A stretch of DNA of 64,000 bases from Myxococcus stipitatus (GCF_037414475.1 NZ_CP147913.1:8752501-8816500); one strand, 5' to 3'. Shown: positions 27,933-39,214, counted from the stretch's first letter. Notes: generated by a model not told the origin, from the sequence alone. Translations and numbers: made by a program.

Positions 27933-29027
27933 TCAGTTCAGAGAGCCGTTGAAGTCGACGAGCTCGATGGAGTCGGGCGCCACGGACAAGTCCACCTGGT
28001 CGCGGTACCCTGCCGCGTCGCCACCAACCTGGAAGGGCATGGGGCGCGCGAAGCGGATGGTGGCGTCGCGGACGTGGAAGTCGTGGAGGCCTTCGGGGAA
28101 CCAGCGCCCGTTCCACAGGCGGGGCAGGTGGGCCAGCACCTGCGTGGGCGTCACCTGGCCCAGCCGCAGCTGCATGAAGCCCCGGCGGCCACACGCGAAC
28201 GGGAACATGCGGAAGCCGTAGCCGTAGAAGGGCATGGTGCCGGCGGCCGCCATCATGAGCTTGCCTCGGAAGAGCAGCTCGCCCGGGGCCACGGGCTCAC
28301 CCACCGGCTGCCCGTCCGCGCCCAGCTTGTAGGCCTCGCTGGTCTGCCCGTTGACGACCTCGCACTCGACCCAGGTGGAGTTCGTCAGGTAGTGCGGCAC
28401 CGTCTTGCAGGCCACGGCGGAGAAGTAGCCGCCGCTGCCGGAGAGAACGCTCTTGAGCAGCCCCTTGCCCAGGTTCTCCTTCACCCAGATGTAGTCGTTG
28501 AGCACCTTGCCATCCACGCCCAGGCCCGCGAAGGGCGCGCGCTGGCCATCCACCATCAGCAGGTCCATGGGGCGGAAGCCCGGGATTTCACCCGTGCGGG
28601 CGCGCAGCACGTCGTTGAGGATGCCGTCGCCCCGCGTACCAGAGGCGTTGACGTGGGCGGCGATTCCATTGCCCGTGCCCAGCTTGAGGATGCCGAAGCG
28701 GGGCGCCTGCTGACCGGCGAAGCGGCCTCGGGGGCCGACCTGCTGGAGGACCTCGTTGACGAAGCCCATGAACGTCCCGTCGCCGCCACCGGTGAAGACC
28801 AGGGGGTAGCCGCGCTCCAGCACCGTCTGGGCGATCCGGCGCCCGTCCAGGGGCGAGCGGGAGAGGAACAGGTCCTGCTCCGGCACCACGTGCGACAGCG
28901 ACTTCACCACCCGGGCGTCCACCTTGCGGGCATTCGCGTTGAGCAGGACCGCGACCTTCGGCTCCGCGGAGACGTCCGCCGAGGCAGAGCGGCGTAGGTC
29001 CGGAGATCGCAGGGGCTGAACCAGCAT
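27933..29027 (-). CDS. Diacylglycerol kinase-family lipid kinase
   Basis: 364 residues from the ATG at 29027 with GGAG eight bases upstream. The catalytic domain has 'VLLNANARKVD' at its start, the nucleotide loop 'FTGGGDGTFMGFVNEV' and 'LGTGNGIAAHV', hallmarks of the DAGK/YegS/sphingosine-kinase fold. A C-terminal beta-rich domain follows ('GLGVDGKVLNDYI'). Such enzymes phosphorylate lipid hydroxyls; the substrate here is unknown. No membrane segment is seen. It is divergent from dnaK. Confidence 0.85.
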   Translation of the reverse strand: MLVQPLRSPDLRRSASADVSAEPKVAVLLNANARKVDARVVKSLSHVVPEQDLFLSRSPLDGRRIAQTVLERGYPLVFTGGGDGTFMGFVNEVLQQVGPRGRFAGQQAPRFGILKLGTGNGIAAHVNASGTRGDGILNDVLRARTGEIPGFRPMDLLMVDGQRAPFAGLGVDGKVLNDYIWVKENLGKGLLKSVLSGSGGYFSAVACKTVPHYLTNSTWVECEVVNGQTSEAYKLGADGQPVGEPVAPGELLFRGKLMMAAAGTMPFYGYGFRMFPFACGRRGFMQLRLGQVTPTQVLAHLPRLWNGRWFPEGLHDFHVRDATIRFARPMPFQVGGDAAGYRDQVDLSVAPDSIELVDFNGSLN

Positions 29028-29423
29028 GGGGCAGGCTCCAGGGTAGGTGCGGGTGGGGGGACCCGTCATCGACGCCGACCCGGAAATGCACTTTTATTGC
29101 CAACGGGTGACGCGAGGCGTCAGTGGAGCCAGGGCCTGTTGTTTCGAGGGGTTGAATCGTTGGCTGCTGGTGGAGTGTTCGCCAGGTTGCTACCTCGGGG
29201 TGACGGCGGTGTAGAGCGCGTTACGCACCCGTTCCGTGAAGGTGGCGATGGCGTGACGCGGCAGACGGCCTCGTGCGCACTGCGCTACGCACCAACGAGC
29301 ATCACCTTTGGCCAGGGGCACCTGACGTCACCACCCGGTTTGACATGAAGGGGGGGGTGGTTACGTTGGGCTTACATCAGGAGCTTTCGCAGAAAACGCA
29401 GTCATTTCCGGAGGATACGAACC
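29028..29423. other. Intergenic region between the lipid kinase gene and dnaK
   Basis: About 400 bases without a supported gene. It carries the dnaK promoter candidate near its right end and must carry the promoter of the lipid kinase on the - strand. Short frames here lack ribosome binding sites and recognisable content. No CIRCE-type inverted repeat was found. Confidence 0.5.
29340..29367 (+). promoter_or_regulatory. Candidate housekeeping promoter of dnaK
   Basis: A perfect -35 hexamer TTGACA at 29340-29345, a 16-base spacer that contains an eight-G run, and a weak -10 TACGTT at 29362-29367. Transcription would begin about 50 bases before the GTG start of dnaK. No sigma-32-like -35/-10 pair was recognised beside it. 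Confidence 0.45.
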
Positions 29424-31331
<1,908 letters not shown>

Positions 31332-31360
31332 TGCCGGGGCCGTGAGGCCCAGGTGCTGAG

Positions 31361-31400
31361 GAAGGGCCGGTGCTCCGCTTCGGGCGGGGGCCGGCCCTTC
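31361..31400 (+). terminator. Hairpin after dnaK
   Basis: A perfect 10-base stem (GAAGGGCCGG with CCGGCCCTTC) with a 20-base loop lies 30 bases after the dnaK stop. No T-run follows. It is the only strong structure between dnaK and the next gene and probably marks the transcript end. Confidence 0.55.
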
Positions 31401-31556
31401 TGCATTGCGGGCTTCAGGGCTTCACCTTCCGCGACACGGGATGTCCGTACGCGAGGCGGGACCTGGGGTGGCGGCAAGCGGTTGAAGCGAGGGGGAGAGA
31501 GCTGGCCATGAGGGTGCACAGGGAACGGGCTCCACTCCGTCGTCAGAGGTGCTCGC

Positions 31557-32414
31557 ATGTCCCGTGTCGCGTCCCCGCTGTCCTCGTCCACGTCCTCGCT
31601 CATCGAGGCGGATTCCCCGGCGGTTTCCACCGAAGGGGTTCGTGGCAAGAGCTCACCGCCCCCGACTTCGGACACGTTGGAGGTCTTTCTGGGCCCGCCT
31701 CAAGGCTCGCGAAGCGCGGCGCCTGTTCCCGGGCCCCGGTGTGGACCTCGAACCGGGGCTTCGAACGATTTCGATTTCGCGGTGGGAGGCTCCTTCCCGC
31801 CGCGTCCCACCGGTAGCGTGCGGGAGCAGATGCGGCAGGGCGCCTTCACATTGGCGCAGTCGGAGGCGGCCACCGCGAGCATGGTGATGGGGGGCGGCGG
31901 TTTCGTGGATGCCTATGCGCGGGGGCACCTGCGCCTGCTCGAGCCCAACCCGCCCATCGAGGGGGCGCCCACGTCGCTGACGGACTACACCAGCGCGCTC
32001 CCGGGCGTCACTCCCGAGGCGGCGTGGGCCTACTTCGTGGGCAACCCTGGCGCGGTGTTCGAGTCCGCGGGCATCCGTCTCAAGCCCGCCACCGGCTCCC
32101 TGTCCGAGGGGGCGAAGGTGTTCCTGGAGGAGAAGGGCCCTCCACCGGTCTGGGCGCCCGTGTCATTCCGGTTGGAGGCGGCGACGAACACCGTGCACGT
32201 CACCACCTTGGATGGTCACCCCCTGAGAGGGACCAACCGGTTTGTTTTCGAGTCGGATGGGGCAGGGGGGACCCGGTTGCGGCAGTACTCGGCTTTCCAG
32301 GGGAGCTCACCCGCGACGTCCGTGGGGCTCAAGCTTCTGGACCCCATCGAGCGGCAGCATGAAATCTGGCGGTCCGTGCATGCACATCTCCATGACACGC
32401 TGGTCTCCCGTTGA
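31557..32414 (+). CDS. Hypothetical protein, possible DUF1990/SRPBCC-like domain
   Basis: 285 residues. The first ~90 residues are Ser/Pro/Thr-rich and likely disordered. The second half resembles the DUF1990 pattern: '.FRLEAATNTVHVTTLDGHPLRGTNRFVFESDG' followed by 'AFQGSSP' fits the fttl.GHpe.Geerf.....aFSrp motif seen in that family. No signal peptide or membrane segment. The match is by eye and weak, so the name is tentative. It ends 22 bases before the DCC-family gene. Confidence 0.55.
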   Translation: MSRVASPLSSSTSSLIEADSPAVSTEGVRGKSSPPPTSDTLEVFLGPPQGSRSAAPVPGPRCGPRTGASNDFDFAVGGSFPPRPTGSVREQMRQGAFTLAQSEAATASMVMGGGGFVDAYARGHLRLLEPNPPIEGAPTSLTDYTSALPGVTPEAAWAYFVGNPGAVFESAGIRLKPATGSLSEGAKVFLEEKGPPPVWAPVSFRLEAATNTVHVTTLDGHPLRGTNRFVFESDGAGGTRLRQYSAFQGSSPATSVGLKLLDPIERQHEIWRSVHAHLHDTLVSR

Positions 32415-32436
32415 CATAGAACCCAGGGTGGAGGTG

Positions 32437-32847
32437 ATGCGGATGGCGCTGATGACGACACCGCCGGGACACGACGTAATCCTCTACGACGGGCATTGCC
32501 GCATCTGCAGCGGCGCGGCCCGCGAGTTCAAGAAGCTGCTCGGGGCTCGGGGAACGGAGCTGCGTTCGTTCCGGGACGAGGGCGTGCTGGAAGCCTTTCC
32601 GGGAGTCAGCCCGGAGCGCTGCGAAAAGGCCATGCAGTTGGTGCAGGCGGACGGACGGGTGTTGGAGGGGGCCGAGGCCATCGTTCGCGCCCTGGGGCGG
32701 CATCCCCTCGGGCGGCTGCTCTACGTGTACTACGTCCCAGGGCTCCGTCAGCTCGCGGACCTCGTCTATGGGGCCATTGCCCGCTACAGGTTCAAGATTG
32801 CAGGCCGGACCTGCTCGGACGCTGGGTGCGCGGTCCACTTCAAATAA
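32437..32847 (+). CDS. DCC-family thiol-disulfide oxidoreductase-like protein (DUF393)
   Basis: 136 residues; ATG codons at 32437, 32443 and 32452 are all possible, with GGAGG at 32429-32433. The opening 'HDVILYDGHCRICSGAAREFK' is the family hallmark: a YDG motif followed by CxxC in a thioredoxin-like fold. Further on 'VLEGAEAIVRALGRHPLGRLLYVYYVPGLRQLADLVYGAIARYRF' matches the family, which ends in a Cys-containing 'CSDAGC'. The redox partner is unknown. Confidence 0.85.
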   Translation: MRMALMTTPPGHDVILYDGHCRICSGAAREFKKLLGARGTELRSFRDEGVLEAFPGVSPERCEKAMQLVQADGRVLEGAEAIVRALGRHPLGRLLYVYYVPGLRQLADLVYGAIARYRFKIAGRTCSDAGCAVHFK

Positions 32848-32898
32848 GTGAAGCCCGGCGGGTAGCATGGCCCGAACCCCGCTCTTAACGGATAGTCC

Positions 32899-35430
32899 GT
32901 GCAATCACATCCGCCTCCGTACCTCCAAGCTGCTCGGGCCTTTCGCCACTTCTTCAATGAGCTGCGGGAGGTCTACCTGGAGAGAGAGACGCTCTTCACG
33001 CAGCTCGAGTTGGCGCTGCTGAGCCGGGAGCACGTGCTGGTGGTGGGGCCGCCTGGAACGGCCAAGAGCGCCATCGCCAGCGCGGTCCTGGGGCGCATCC
33101 TCGACGAGCAGACCGGTCTGCCATCGCTGTTCTCCAAGCAGCTCGCGGAGTCCACGGTGCAGACGGACCTCTTGGGGCCGGTGGACTTCAAGGTCCTCAC
33201 GGAGACGGGGCGCACCGAGTACATCACCGACGAAGGCATGCTGGGCTCACTGCACGCCTTCCTCGATGAGATTTTCGACGGCCGGGACATGCTCCTGCGC
33301 TCCATCCTCAACGTGCTGTTCGAGCGAGAGCTCAAGCACGGCCGGCGGGTGACCACGGGGCGCACCGAGTGCGTCGTCATGACGAGCAACAGGTACCTCT
33401 CGGAGGTCCTGGCCCGCTCGCCGGAGCTGCTGCTGGCCTTCGCCGACCGGCTGAGCTTCATCTCCTTCGTGCCCAAGTCCTTCGCCCGCAAGGAGAGCCG
33501 GGCGGCCATGTTGCAGCGCTTCTCGCACGGGGCCCGGGCGGACCTGCGCGCTCAGCTGTCGGTCCAACAGATGGACTTGCTGCAGGACGCCGTGTCCCGG
33601 GTGAAGGTGCCGGGCTCCGTGTTGGAGGGCGTCGAGATGTTGGCGGATGGGTTGGAGCGCGCCTTGACGGCGCAGGTCTCCAAGCTGCCCGACTACGTGC
33701 CGACGAAGTACTTCTCGCAGCGCTCGGTGGTGAAGGCGCTGTGGGCCCTGAAGGCGGCGGTGGTTCGAGATCAAATCTACCGCCGTCCGGAGCGTCCGCT
33801 GGAGGCCTCCGTGGAGGACCTCGACGCCCTGCGCTGGTTCTTCCTCCTGGGGGGGCCTCCCTCGGCTGAGACGGAGGCGCTGCTCAAGTTGGTGGTGGAC
33901 CCGAGGGAGCGTGCGCAGCTCGAAATCGTCCGGCTGGAGCAGCGGACGTTCGACGAGGTCATCACCAAGGTTCGTCAGGAACTGGGCGGGAGCCAGGAGC
34001 GGGAGGCTCACGCGTTGGGCATCACGGATGAGGCCTCGGTGGTGGATGCGCTTTCGCGCAACTGGCAACCCTCCCTTGCGTCCACTTCTGCGCGTGCGCT
34101 GATGTCCAAATTGTCGCCAGGGCCACGGCATGCGCAGAACCGCGCGCCTCTGCTGGGCGTCGCCAGGGGCCTGGTGGCGGCGATGGACCAGCGGCTCGCG
34201 CGAGGGATGGCGGGGCAAGGGGAGGGGCGGAGTGGGTTGTCCCTGCTGGCGTCGTTCCATGACGTGCTCGAGTTGTGCCGGGTCATCCCAGAGCTGAAGC
34301 CTGGATTCGTGCCGCTGAGCGAGGCCATCGCCCGATTCCTCGAGACGGCGGTGGAGATGATTGCCCTGAGCGCGGAGAGCGCGGACTTCGATGACGCCCT
34401 CAAGCTGGAGGGGCTGGTCGGGCTCGCGGACAACCTGGAGGAGGAGCTGTCGAGGACGGCTGACCTGGTGGGGATTCTGGTCGAGGGGGCTCCCGCCTCG
34501 GTGGACCGGTTGCGCACCGCGGAGGCCGCGGTCCGAAAGCGGGTGGTGGGCGCGCTGAGGCGCCGGGCGACCGTCGCGTTCCAGGGCACGTCCGCGAAGG
34601 GGCGCAAGGAGCCACTGGAGACGCTTTCCGTGGACTCGCGGCGGCTGTCGCAATTGGAGCAGTCGCTCTTGGCTCTGGACCCCACGCAGCCGAGCTTCAA
34701 GCAGGAGCTGCTGCTGCCCCTGGGGCTCGCCTATGCGCGGGAGGTCCTGTCCTCCACGCCCTTCGAGCGCATCGACCAGTACGGGCGCGCGGTTCAGGCC
34801 GTGGCGGAGAACGTGCGCCGCGAGGGACTTCCCTTGGACCTGGTCATGGGCGAGTGCCACGCCATCATCGATGGCCGGCTGCGAGAGCATGCCCGGCACC
34901 TGGGCCGGGAAGAGGCGGGGCCCCCTCCCGCGACGGTCTCTGTCTTCAGCGGCGATGCCTATCTGTTCTACCGGGGAACGCTCACCTCGAAGACGCCGGA
35001 CGGCGAGTTCGCCGCGCTCCAAGGGCTGGAGGGGCAGCTCGCATTCGCGCGCTCACAAGCCTCATCGACGTTCTTCTCGGAGGAGGCTCGCACGGCCGTG
35101 GCGCAGGTCGAGCTCACCTTTCTCCAGACACGCGTCAAGTACCTGCGCGGCTGGCTGACGCAGCTCCTCACGGCCTTGCCGGCGCCTGAGTCGCTCACGG
35201 AGCGCGCCGAAGTGGAGCGCACGGTGGACCGGCTCGTGCGCAGCCGCTTCCCATTGCTGGCCCTGAAGGAAGGCGAGCTCGTGCGGCTGCGTGCGGTGGT
35301 GACGTTGGTCGCGGCCATCCCGGGCGAGGTGGGGGCGAACGCGCAGCGGCTGGAAGCGCAACTCCACGGCATCGAGGAGGACTTCGGACGCTACAGCCGG
35401 TTGGTGCTGGAGCGGCGGTCGGCGGCATGA
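32899..35430 (+). CDS. MoxR/RavA-type AAA+ ATPase with long C-terminal extension
   Basis: 843 residues, GTG start. The AAA+ module occupies about the first 310 residues: P-loop 'GPPGTAKSA' near 50-58, 'ESTVQTDLLGPVDFK' insert loop, Walker B 'AFLDEIFDG' and 'VMTSNRYLSEV' sensor 1. These are MoxR-family features and resemble RavA. The remaining ~500 residues are helical and longer than in RavA (about 500 residues in total). In the family, MoxR ATPases work with VWA proteins as chaperones that insert cofactors or assemble complexes. A VWA gene follows 40 bases downstream and a coiled-coil gene after it, so the three form one unit. Confidence 0.85.
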   Translation: MQSHPPPYLQAARAFRHFFNELREVYLERETLFTQLELALLSREHVLVVGPPGTAKSAIASAVLGRILDEQTGLPSLFSKQLAESTVQTDLLGPVDFKVLTETGRTEYITDEGMLGSLHAFLDEIFDGRDMLLRSILNVLFERELKHGRRVTTGRTECVVMTSNRYLSEVLARSPELLLAFADRLSFISFVPKSFARKESRAAMLQRFSHGARADLRAQLSVQQMDLLQDAVSRVKVPGSVLEGVEMLADGLERALTAQVSKLPDYVPTKYFSQRSVVKALWALKAAVVRDQIYRRPERPLEASVEDLDALRWFFLLGGPPSAETEALLKLVVDPRERAQLEIVRLEQRTFDEVITKVRQELGGSQEREAHALGITDEASVVDALSRNWQPSLASTSARALMSKLSPGPRHAQNRAPLLGVARGLVAAMDQRLARGMAGQGEGRSGLSLLASFHDVLELCRVIPELKPGFVPLSEAIARFLETAVEMIALSAESADFDDALKLEGLVGLADNLEEELSRTADLVGILVEGAPASVDRLRTAEAAVRKRVVGALRRRATVAFQGTSAKGRKEPLETLSVDSRRLSQLEQSLLALDPTQPSFKQELLLPLGLAYAREVLSSTPFERIDQYGRAVQAVAENVRREGLPLDLVMGECHAIIDGRLREHARHLGREEAGPPPATVSVFSGDAYLFYRGTLTSKTPDGEFAALQGLEGQLAFARSQASSTFFSEEARTAVAQVELTFLQTRVKYLRGWLTQLLTALPAPESLTERAEVERTVDRLVRSRFPLLALKEGELVRLRAVVTLVAAIPGEVGANAQRLEAQLHGIEEDFGRYSRLVLERRSAA

Positions 35431-35470
35431 GTGTGTCCTGCCCGGCCAGGGCGGAGAGGGGCGGCTGAGC

Positions 35471-37750
35471 ATGCTTTCCCGCCAGCTCTCGGAGCTGCGA
35501 CGGCGGCTGGATTCCCTTCGCGAGCCTCCGCCCGTCTCGAGGGGGCGGCGTTGGTGGACGCTCGGGCGCAAGGTGGCGGGGCCTGGGGACCTGGTCTTGC
35601 CCGTGCTCACGGCGCTGCACCGCGACCTGGACCGGGTGGGCGTGCACACTTCCGCGGATGCGCTGTTGCTGCGCACGCTGGGGGCTCGGCGGGGCCTCGC
35701 GGGCTCCCTGTCGCAGGGGCTCCAGGGACGCGCGGGCCAGGCGATGGAGGAGTTCGAGGAATGTGTCTCCCGCGTCGAGCGCTCCTGGCGTGCGGGCGCG
35801 ATGCCTCCAGGAGGGCTCACGGTGCTCGAGCGGGCATTCGTGCAGCTGGCTCGGGCCGTCAAGGTGGCGGACCTCTTCTCTCGCCCGCAGCCCGAGGAGC
35901 CGGACGACGATGAGGAGTTTCTCGTCTACGAGCGCCCCGTCACGGTGCAGAAGCACCGCGCGCCGACGAGCGCCCGAATGGCCGTGGCGGAGTTCTTCGC
36001 GCTGCGTGCTCGGCTGAACGTCCTCGACGTGGTCCAGAAGCGAAGGGACCTGGACCTGGCGCACGAGATGCTGCTGCGGCTGGGGGCCGACCACGACCGG
36101 GACCGAGGCTTGCCCCTGCGCCGAGAGGTGGCCGAGGGACGCGAACGGATTCGGTCGGTGCCCGCCGTGCGTTCGCTCGATGAACTCATGCGGCACGTGC
36201 GCCATGCCGCGAGGGCCGACCCGAAAGCGGCCTACCGCTCCCTGCGCGGACTCTATGAGCGGGCACTCGAAGCCGGAGATGTGGAGCTGACCGAGGCGGC
36301 TCGTGGAGCCCTGGCGCCGCTGCTGCCCACCCAGGAGCGACTGACGCCGCTGGTGGAGAGCGCCGAGCGCGATTCCCTGGCCCGCTGGTTCGGAGAGTCC
36401 GCGGGGGAGCCGCGCCCCCCAGAGAGCGGCGCACCTCGTCCCGAGGAGCTCCTGACCGACCTGGCCTTCTCGCTCCGTCCAGAGCAACTGGCGACCTTCG
36501 AGCTGGCGGAGGGCTGTGCCCGGTACTTCGACGTGGAGGATGCACTCACCGAGGAGATCGTCCTCGCGGAGACCCACGCCTCGAAGCCCGTGTCGAGGCG
36601 TGTGCCTTATCCCACGCAGACGATGACCTTCGAGACGACGGGCGGTCTGCACGAGGTGAACAACTTCGTGCTGACGGACCCCCGGATGCTGCTGCGAGAC
36701 CTCGCCGCCAACCGGCAGCTCGTGCGCGCGTATCTCGAGGACGCCCCGCCCCCCGAGCGCAAGAAGGTGAAGCGCACCGCGGTGCGCGTCTACGTCTGCG
36801 ACGCTTCCGGCTCCATGCATGGGGCACGCGCCCGGTTCCGCGACGCGCTCATCATCGCCGAGCTGAACAACCTGCGCGTGAAGGCACGGCGGGGTGAGCT
36901 GTTCGACCCGCTCTACTTCAGCTTCTTCAACGACGTGCCCACGGAGCTCGCCCGCGTCGACACCGCCGCCGAGGCGACCCGGCAGATTGAACGCCTCTTC
37001 CGGGACTCACCCGCCGAGGGGCAGACGGATATCTCACTCGCGTTGATGTCCGCCTTCGACTCCATCCGCGCGGCGCAGGGGAGGGACCCGTATCTCGCGC
37101 GTGCCACCGTGGTGCTCGTCACCGATGGCGAGGACCGCGTGGACCTGGACCTCATCCGCCGCACCCGCGCGCCCATGGGGTCGCTGGATATCGCGCTGAG
37201 CTTCATCTCTCTCGGGGAAGAGAACCCGGACCTGCGCTCGCTCATTCGCGAGCAGCGCGCCTCCGGCGTCCGCGCCTTCTACCACCACCTCTCCGACGAG
37301 GAGATTCAGTGGGCGCGCACCGAGTTCGACACGCCCTGGCGCACGCTGTTGCCCCGGGATGTGCCCGCGACGCTGGAGGCGCTGGAACAACTCGCCCCGC
37401 ACCTGGATGCACTCGAGGCCGTGGCCAGGGGCAGGGCCACGTCCACTCCCGTCGCCGTGGAGGCCTCGTTCGAGGCGCTCTTCCCTGAGGCTCCCTCGAA
37501 GCAGCAGGGCGCTCAGGCCCCCAGCCAGGACGAGCTCAGCCGTGTGGCGGACATCCTCGGTGCGCTGGCGGAGGCGGCATCTCTCGCGCCCGCGGACAAG
37601 CGCGCCACGGAGAGCGTGGTGCTCCTCCAGCACTTGCTGACGGTGTACGGGCTGACCCCCGCGCGTTACCTCTCCTCGCTGTCCATGGGAGGACCGTCGG
37701 TGGTGGATGCCCTGTCTCGTGTGCGGCTGTTGTGCCGGCCCTTCGGTTAG
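35471..37750 (+). CDS. VWA-domain protein, partner of the MoxR ATPase
   Basis: 759 residues, ATG with an AGAGGGG site. The N-terminal ~430 residues are helical and unassigned. A von Willebrand A domain follows, with the metal site motif 'VCDASGSM' near 443-450 (D-x-S-x-S), 'GQTDISLAL' (Thr of the MIDAS) and 'VVLVTDGEDR' (Asp), so the metal site appears complete. This layout resembles ViaA, the RavA partner. A C-terminal ~120-residue tail follows. It starts 40 bases after the ATPase and the next gene starts 14 bases after its stop. Confidence 0.85.
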   Translation: MLSRQLSELRRRLDSLREPPPVSRGRRWWTLGRKVAGPGDLVLPVLTALHRDLDRVGVHTSADALLLRTLGARRGLAGSLSQGLQGRAGQAMEEFEECVSRVERSWRAGAMPPGGLTVLERAFVQLARAVKVADLFSRPQPEEPDDDEEFLVYERPVTVQKHRAPTSARMAVAEFFALRARLNVLDVVQKRRDLDLAHEMLLRLGADHDRDRGLPLRREVAEGRERIRSVPAVRSLDELMRHVRHAARADPKAAYRSLRGLYERALEAGDVELTEAARGALAPLLPTQERLTPLVESAERDSLARWFGESAGEPRPPESGAPRPEELLTDLAFSLRPEQLATFELAEGCARYFDVEDALTEEIVLAETHASKPVSRRVPYPTQTMTFETTGGLHEVNNFVLTDPRMLLRDLAANRQLVRAYLEDAPPPERKKVKRTAVRVYVCDASGSMHGARARFRDALIIAELNNLRVKARRGELFDPLYFSFFNDVPTELARVDTAAEATRQIERLFRDSPAEGQTDISLALMSAFDSIRAAQGRDPYLARATVVLVTDGEDRVDLDLIRRTRAPMGSLDIALSFISLGEENPDLRSLIREQRASGVRAFYHHLSDEEIQWARTEFDTPWRTLLPRDVPATLEALEQLAPHLDALEAVARGRATSTPVAVEASFEALFPEAPSKQQGAQAPSQDELSRVADILGALAEAASLAPADKRATESVVLLQHLLTVYGLTPARYLSSLSMGGPSVVDALSRVRLLCRPFG

Positions 37751-37764
37751 GCTCGCGACACGTC

Positions 37765-38322
37765 ATGTTCTTCGGCCTCTGGAAACGCAAGAAAGAGCGC
37801 CCCCGGTCCGCGGACCCTCTGGCGGCCTTCGATGAGCTGCTCGAGAACCTCGAACGTCAGGCCGCGGAGATGCGCAAGTCCGCCGCCACGCTGCTGGCCC
37901 TCAAGGGTGACCTGTCCCGCTCGTTGGAGCGCTGCTCACGCAAGCTGGGGGAGATCCACTCGCGCCGCGCCACCGCCATGTCTCGCGGGGACGCCAAGGC
38001 CATCACCGTCCTCGACAAGGACCGCGTCCAGGCGGAAGCCCAGCACGCGTCGACTCGCGAGGCGCTCGAGCGGGCGGAGGCCGACAGCCAGCTGCTGCTG
38101 GAGGCCGCCGGTGAGCTGGGGGAACGCGTGGAGGAGCTGCGCCGCGAGCGGGAGAGCGCCTCCGCGCGGCTCACGGTGGGTGGCATCATCACGGACACGC
38201 TGAAGGCGCGGGTGGCCCGCTTCGAACAAGCCCTGGTGGTGGACGCGGCCCGCGACGAGGTGGAGCGCGCCCATGCACTGGCGGAGGTCTACCGCGACGA
38301 ACTCCGCGAGAAGCCGGACTGA
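37765..38322 (+). CDS. Coiled-coil protein, third gene of the MoxR-VWA unit
   Basis: 185 residues from the ATG at 37765; an in-frame earlier start would overlap the VWA gene. After a short basic start ('MFFGLWKRKKERPR') nearly the whole protein is heptad-rich and helical, with charged repeats such as 'ELGERVEELRRERESASARL'. The length and layout recall PspA-like proteins, but no specific PspA motif is seen, so the family is left open. Position 14 bases after the VWA gene suggests a complex with the ATPase/VWA pair. It is convergent with the diadenylate cyclase gene, only 10 bases apart. Confidence 0.7.
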   Translation: MFFGLWKRKKERPRSADPLAAFDELLENLERQAAEMRKSAATLLALKGDLSRSLERCSRKLGEIHSRRATAMSRGDAKAITVLDKDRVQAEAQHASTREALERAEADSQLLLEAAGELGERVEELRRERESASARLTVGGIITDTLKARVARFEQALVVDAARDEVERAHALAEVYRDELREKPD

Positions 38323-38332
38323 CGGCGGGCGC

Positions 38333-39214
38333 TCAGGTGCGGCGCGCCGTCTGGTGCAGCTCAAGGACGATGTTTCCACCCTTGAACAACCGCACCGCGC
38401 CGGACGTCTGGCTCACCACCAGCGCGATGCTGTGCGTGGTGGAGGTGATTCCGGCCGCGGCGGCATGGCGCGCGCCCAGGCCGAGTGGAATCTTCACGGC
38501 CTCGTCCGCGGCGGACAGGTAGCGCCCGGCGGCCAGCACCACGCCGTCCTCCCGGATGACGAAGGCGCCGTCCAGCACCGAGAAGTTCTTGATGGCCTCG
38601 CGAATCTTCGGGTCCAGCACGTTCCGTTCCGCCTCGGACAGGCCCTGGAACGGATTGATGGTCATCTGCCGGCTCTTCTCCAGCACCGTCGTGTGGTCAC
38701 CGATGGTGATGATGGTGCCGATGGGATGCCCCTCGAAGCCCTCCTGGCCAATCTGGAGCGCGAGCTGGATGAGCGCGTCCACCACCTGCGAGTTGAACTC
38801 CTCGCCCAGCTTCACGCCCTCGATGGCGAGCCGGTCGTCCAAGGAGCCACCGATGCGCATCTGCATCAGGGTGTCAGGAGCGCGGCCCACGCGGCCCGTC
38901 ATGCAGAGCACCAGGTCGCCTTCCTTGAACGCGCCCTGGGAGAGCGCGGACACGAGGGCCACCTTCACCCGCTCGGTGCGCGAGTAGTCGTAGGCTGGAA
39001 TCACGAGTGCGCGGACTTTTCGCTGCTGGTGCTCCTGCGCGAGCTTGTCCAGCGTCACCGCATACACGAGCTTCTTGCGAGCAGGCCGCCCTCGGAGCTC
39101 CTCGGGAGGGATGGGCGTGTCGCAGATGTAGAGGAAGTGATCCACATCGCTCTTGGCGGCCAGGGAGAGGGCCGAGCGGAGGAATTCTCGATCAAACTTC
39201 GTGTTCTCACTCAT
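38333..39214 (-). CDS. Diadenylate cyclase (DAC/DisA_N domain, CdaZ/DacZ-like layout)
   Basis: 293 residues from the ATG at 39214, with GGGAGGGG upstream. The C-terminal DAC domain (about 170-285) has 'VLDGAFVI' (DGA at 215-217) and 'LGLGARHAAAAGIT' (GARH at 247-250), then 'ALVVSQTSGAVRLF', the fold that makes c-di-AMP from two ATP. The second Arg of the usual RHR motif is Ala here. The N-terminal ~150 residues lack DisA or CdaA features and resemble a pyruvate-kinase C-terminal-like domain ('VKVALVSALSQGAFKEGDLVLCMTG'), as in CdaZ/DacZ proteins. No membrane segment. It is divergent from a DksA-family gene. Confidence 0.82.
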   Translation of the reverse strand: MSENTKFDREFLRSALSLAAKSDVDHFLYICDTPIPPEELRGRPARKKLVYAVTLDKLAQEHQQRKVRALVIPAYDYSRTERVKVALVSALSQGAFKEGDLVLCMTGRVGRAPDTLMQMRIGGSLDDRLAIEGVKLGEEFNSQVVDALIQLALQIGQEGFEGHPIGTIITIGDHTTVLEKSRQMTINPFQGLSEAERNVLDPKIREAIKNFSVLDGAFVIREDGVVLAAGRYLSAADEAVKIPLGLGARHAAAAGITSTTHSIALVVSQTSGAVRLFKGGNIVLELHQTARRT

